From assembly GCA_003647385.1 (NCBI GenBank), contig QMMT01000085.1:1-7539 (forward strand): a stretch of DNA of 7,539 nt. Direction: 5' to 3'. A program made the position numbers and the translations under genes. This document shows, piece after piece, positions 6,070 through 7,539 of this stretch (positions are counted from its first letter, which is position 1; each line of letters opens with the position of its first letter). Under the pieces are notes generated by a model. It was not told the DNA's origin. It saw only the letters and a list, made by a program, of their open reading frames with translations, and ran no database searches. The DNA comes from Deltaproteobacteria bacterium (GTDB lineage Bacteria > Desulfobacterota > Desulfobacteria > Desulfobacterales > Desulfobacteraceae).

Positions 6070-7398
6070 TTATTCATAGGTTTTTTCAAACGTTCTCAAC
6101 TGGGCATTACTTCTTTTCACCGCATTATCCAATGCCGCTTTAGGGGATTTTTTTCCATTCCAGACCTGTTCCAGTTCTTCGTTGATAATATTTCTGATCT
6201 GGACAAAGTAGCCAAGCCGCAATCCCCTGGAAATTTTTGTTGGAATTGCGCGGTTGAGCTGGTTGATCCCTACTTCCTGGAATGGGTTAGCCTTATAATA
6301 TCCCTTGGATTTTAGAGATTCATAGGCATCAATCGTAATGGGGAAATACCCTGTTTCCTTGTGCCAGTATTCCTGCATGGCATTTGAGGATAAAAATTTC
6401 AAGAAGGCTGCAACCCCCTTATATTCTTTCTTTGAGTGACCATTGAGTACCCACAGGGAGGCCCCGCCGATAATGCTGTTCTGGAGTTTTTTTGTACCGG
6501 CTTCCACGGGAAGAGGAGCCACATCCCATTTAAAATTATTTACCGCTTTTTTTAATTTTGCAATGGCGCTGATGGAATCCATATAAACAGCTACATTCCG
6601 GGCAATGAATTCAGCTTTCGGACCCTGGTACTTTTGTCCGCCATACATAAATCGGTTGTCATCAGCCCAGGATTTAAGCATTGCAATATGATGCACCACC
6701 TGGGGATTGTTAATTTCAAGTTCACAGTCAAGTCCCTCATACCCATTGGCCTTGCTGGCAAAGGCAATATTGTGAATGGCGCTGTAATTTTCTATCTGTG
6801 TCCAGGACTGCCATGCTGTAACCATACCAGCCTTAGCAATATCGGCACTTACAATTTTTTTAGTGATGTCACCCAGTTCATCCCAGGTAATGGGTTCAGA
6901 TTTTGACAAAGGTGCAATACCAGCTTTCTTAAACATGTCCACATTATAATACATAACAGGTGTTGAAGAATTAAACGGCATGGACATGAGATTCCCGTCG
7001 GCATTCATATAATAGGAAAGGACTGCCTGAAGATATCGGGACCAGTCCACGTTATACCCAGCGTCCTTCATGAGTTCAAAAACCGGATAAACGGCACCGG
7101 AAAGCATCATGGTCTGGGTTCCCACTTCAAACACCTGTAGGAGATGGGGCTGTTTTTTAGCCCTGAATGCAGCAACACCGGCGTTCATTGTTTCATCATA
7201 GTTGCCTTTGAAGGTTCCGACAACCTCATACTCTGACTGAGATGCATTAAACTCCTGGATCATTTTTGCAACGACTTTTCCCCTGGCGCTTCTCTGGGCA
7301 TGCCACCAATTGATGGTAACGGGTTTGGCAAAAACGGATACAGGGAATATAAAACATCCTGCAATGATAAAAAATAAAAATAATTTCAATACTCTCAT
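6070..7398 (-). CDS. ugpB: sn-Glycerol-3-phosphate-binding periplasmic protein UgpB
   Basis: A 442-residue solute-binding protein (E. coli UgpB: 438). Residues 1-24 form a Sec signal peptide: Arg2/Lys5, hydrophobic core, then SVFA with likely cleavage before KPV. No lipobox is evident; the only nearby cysteine, Cys15, lies within the hydrophobic core. Family landmarks are INWWHA (29-34), KGNYDE, QVFEVGTQTMM, MPFNSSTPVMYYN, NNPQVVHHIAML, SIIGGASLWV, KETGYFPIT and GLRLGYFVQIR. Residues aligning with the E. coli glycerol-3-phosphate contacts are present: Tyr67, Glu91, Ser145, Gly312, Tyr351, Arg402 and a serine at 275/277. This supports glycerol 3-phosphate or glycerophosphodiester as ligand. 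AAGGAGGA (8 bases before ATG) is a strong ribosome binding site. It is the first gene of the operon seen here, with ugpA following after 47 bases. Confidence 0.95.
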   Translation of the reverse strand: MRVLKLFLFFIIAGCFIFPVSVFAKPVTINWWHAQRSARGKVVAKMIQEFNASQSEYEVVGTFKGNYDETMNAGVAAFRAKKQPHLLQVFEVGTQTMMLSGAVYPVFELMKDAGYNVDWSRYLQAVLSYYMNADGNLMSMPFNSSTPVMYYNVDMFKKAGIAPLSKSEPITWDELGDITKKIVSADIAKAGMVTAWQSWTQIENYSAIHNIAFASKANGYEGLDCELEINNPQVVHHIAMLKSWADDNRFMYGGQKYQGPKAEFIARNVAVYMDSISAIAKLKKAVNNFKWDVAPLPVEAGTKKLQNSIIGGASLWVLNGHSKKEYKGVAAFLKFLSSNAMQEYWHKETGYFPITIDAYESLKSKGYYKANPFQEVGINQLNRAIPTKISRGLRLGYFVQIRNIINEELEQVWNGKKSPKAALDNAVKRSNAQLRTFEKTYE

Positions 7399-7409
7399 TT
7401 CATTTTCCT

Positions 7410-7421
7410 CCTTACCTAAGG
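7410..7421. repeat. Short dyad overlapping the ugpB ribosome binding site
   Basis: CCTTA (7410-7414) and TAAGG (7417-7421) form a 5-bp inverted repeat with a 2-base centre. The minus-strand TAAGG arm is the start of the ugpB ribosome binding site. The loop is too short for an RNA hairpin, so if meaningful it would be a protein-binding site. It could also be chance. Confidence 0.3.
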
Positions 7422-7463
7422 TTATTTTAGAAGCTTATCTTTATTGAGCCTGCCAATAAAAAA

Positions 7464-7528
7464 GAATGGTCCATTCACCATATTTTACTCAGCTTTAATC
7501 GGATACTGCCCAAGAGTCAAGATTAAAG
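7464..7528. promoter_or_regulatory. ugpB upstream control region with two dyads
   Basis: Two perfect inverted repeats lie upstream of ugpB. GAATGG-T-CCATTC occupies 7464-7476. CTTTAATC (7493-7500) and GATTAAAG (7521-7528) flank a 20-base spacer. The spacer holds a minus-strand TTGACT (7515-7520), but the hexamer 17 bases on (TAAAGC) is a poor -10, so the promoter is uncertain. No convincing Pho box or CRP site is visible, although E. coli ugp uses both regulators. The dyads are operator candidates only. Confidence 0.4.
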
Positions 7529-7539
7529 TTATTTTAAAA

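Noticed and set aside
7395..7403. Two-codon frame ATG AAA TGA overlapping the ugpB start on the minus strand
   Set aside because: The first ATG is only 3 bases from the ribosome binding site, too close for efficient initiation; the ugpB ATG at 8 bases is favoured. Likely chance.
7458..7480. Possible terminator (ATGGT, 6-base loop, ACCAT, then T-run on the minus strand) upstream of ugpB
   Set aside because: The stem is only 5 bp, and the same bases form a better odd palindrome; too weak to call as a terminator or attenuator.

Overview
The window holds two unrelated transport loci of a moderately AT-rich, probably Gram-negative bacterium. The Feo variant, the short DtxR-type regulator and the E. 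coli-like ugp genes would fit a sulfate-reducing Desulfobacterota member (Desulfobacteraceae-like). That assignment rests on remembered family resemblance and is only moderately secure.

Positions 1-2771, minus strand: a ferrous-iron uptake operon, feoA, feoB and a 56-residue Cys-rich single-pass membrane protein of the FeoB-associated type, closed by a strong intrinsic terminator at 54-108. FeoA and FeoB overlap by one base. The small gene starts 17 bases after feoB. FeoB carries a GCAVPG gate motif and an extra loop of about 65 residues that E. coli FeoB lacks.

Positions 2772-2943: a divergent control region. It contains a near-consensus sigma70 promoter for feoA (TTGACA, 17 bases, TATAAA), with an inverted repeat lying over its -10 box and spacer. 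The divergent gene at 2944-3363 is a short DtxR/MntR-family metalloregulator, the obvious candidate to bind there and repress feo when metal is plentiful.

Positions 3364-3403: a 40-base convergent gap. Positions 3404-7398, minus strand: an operon in the order ugpB, ugpA, ugpE, HAD phosphatase. UgpB, UgpA and UgpE are close relatives of the E. coli sn-glycerol-3-phosphate/glycerophosphodiester importer, and the binding-protein residues that contact glycerol 3-phosphate appear conserved. Where E. coli has ugpC (ATPase) and ugpQ (phosphodiesterase), this locus has a HAD-IIB phosphatase, so the ATPase must lie outside the window. A terminator-like hairpin between ugpB and ugpA probably sets a high binding-protein to permease ratio.

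Positions 7399-7539: the ugpB leader, with a strong ribosome binding site and several short dyads, one of them flanking a possible -35 box. I found no mobile element, tRNA, rRNA or CRISPR array. No wholly new system is evident. The most interesting points are the HAD gene in the ugp operon, the B/A intercistronic hairpin with no ribosome binding site after it, and the mixed metal site of the regulator.
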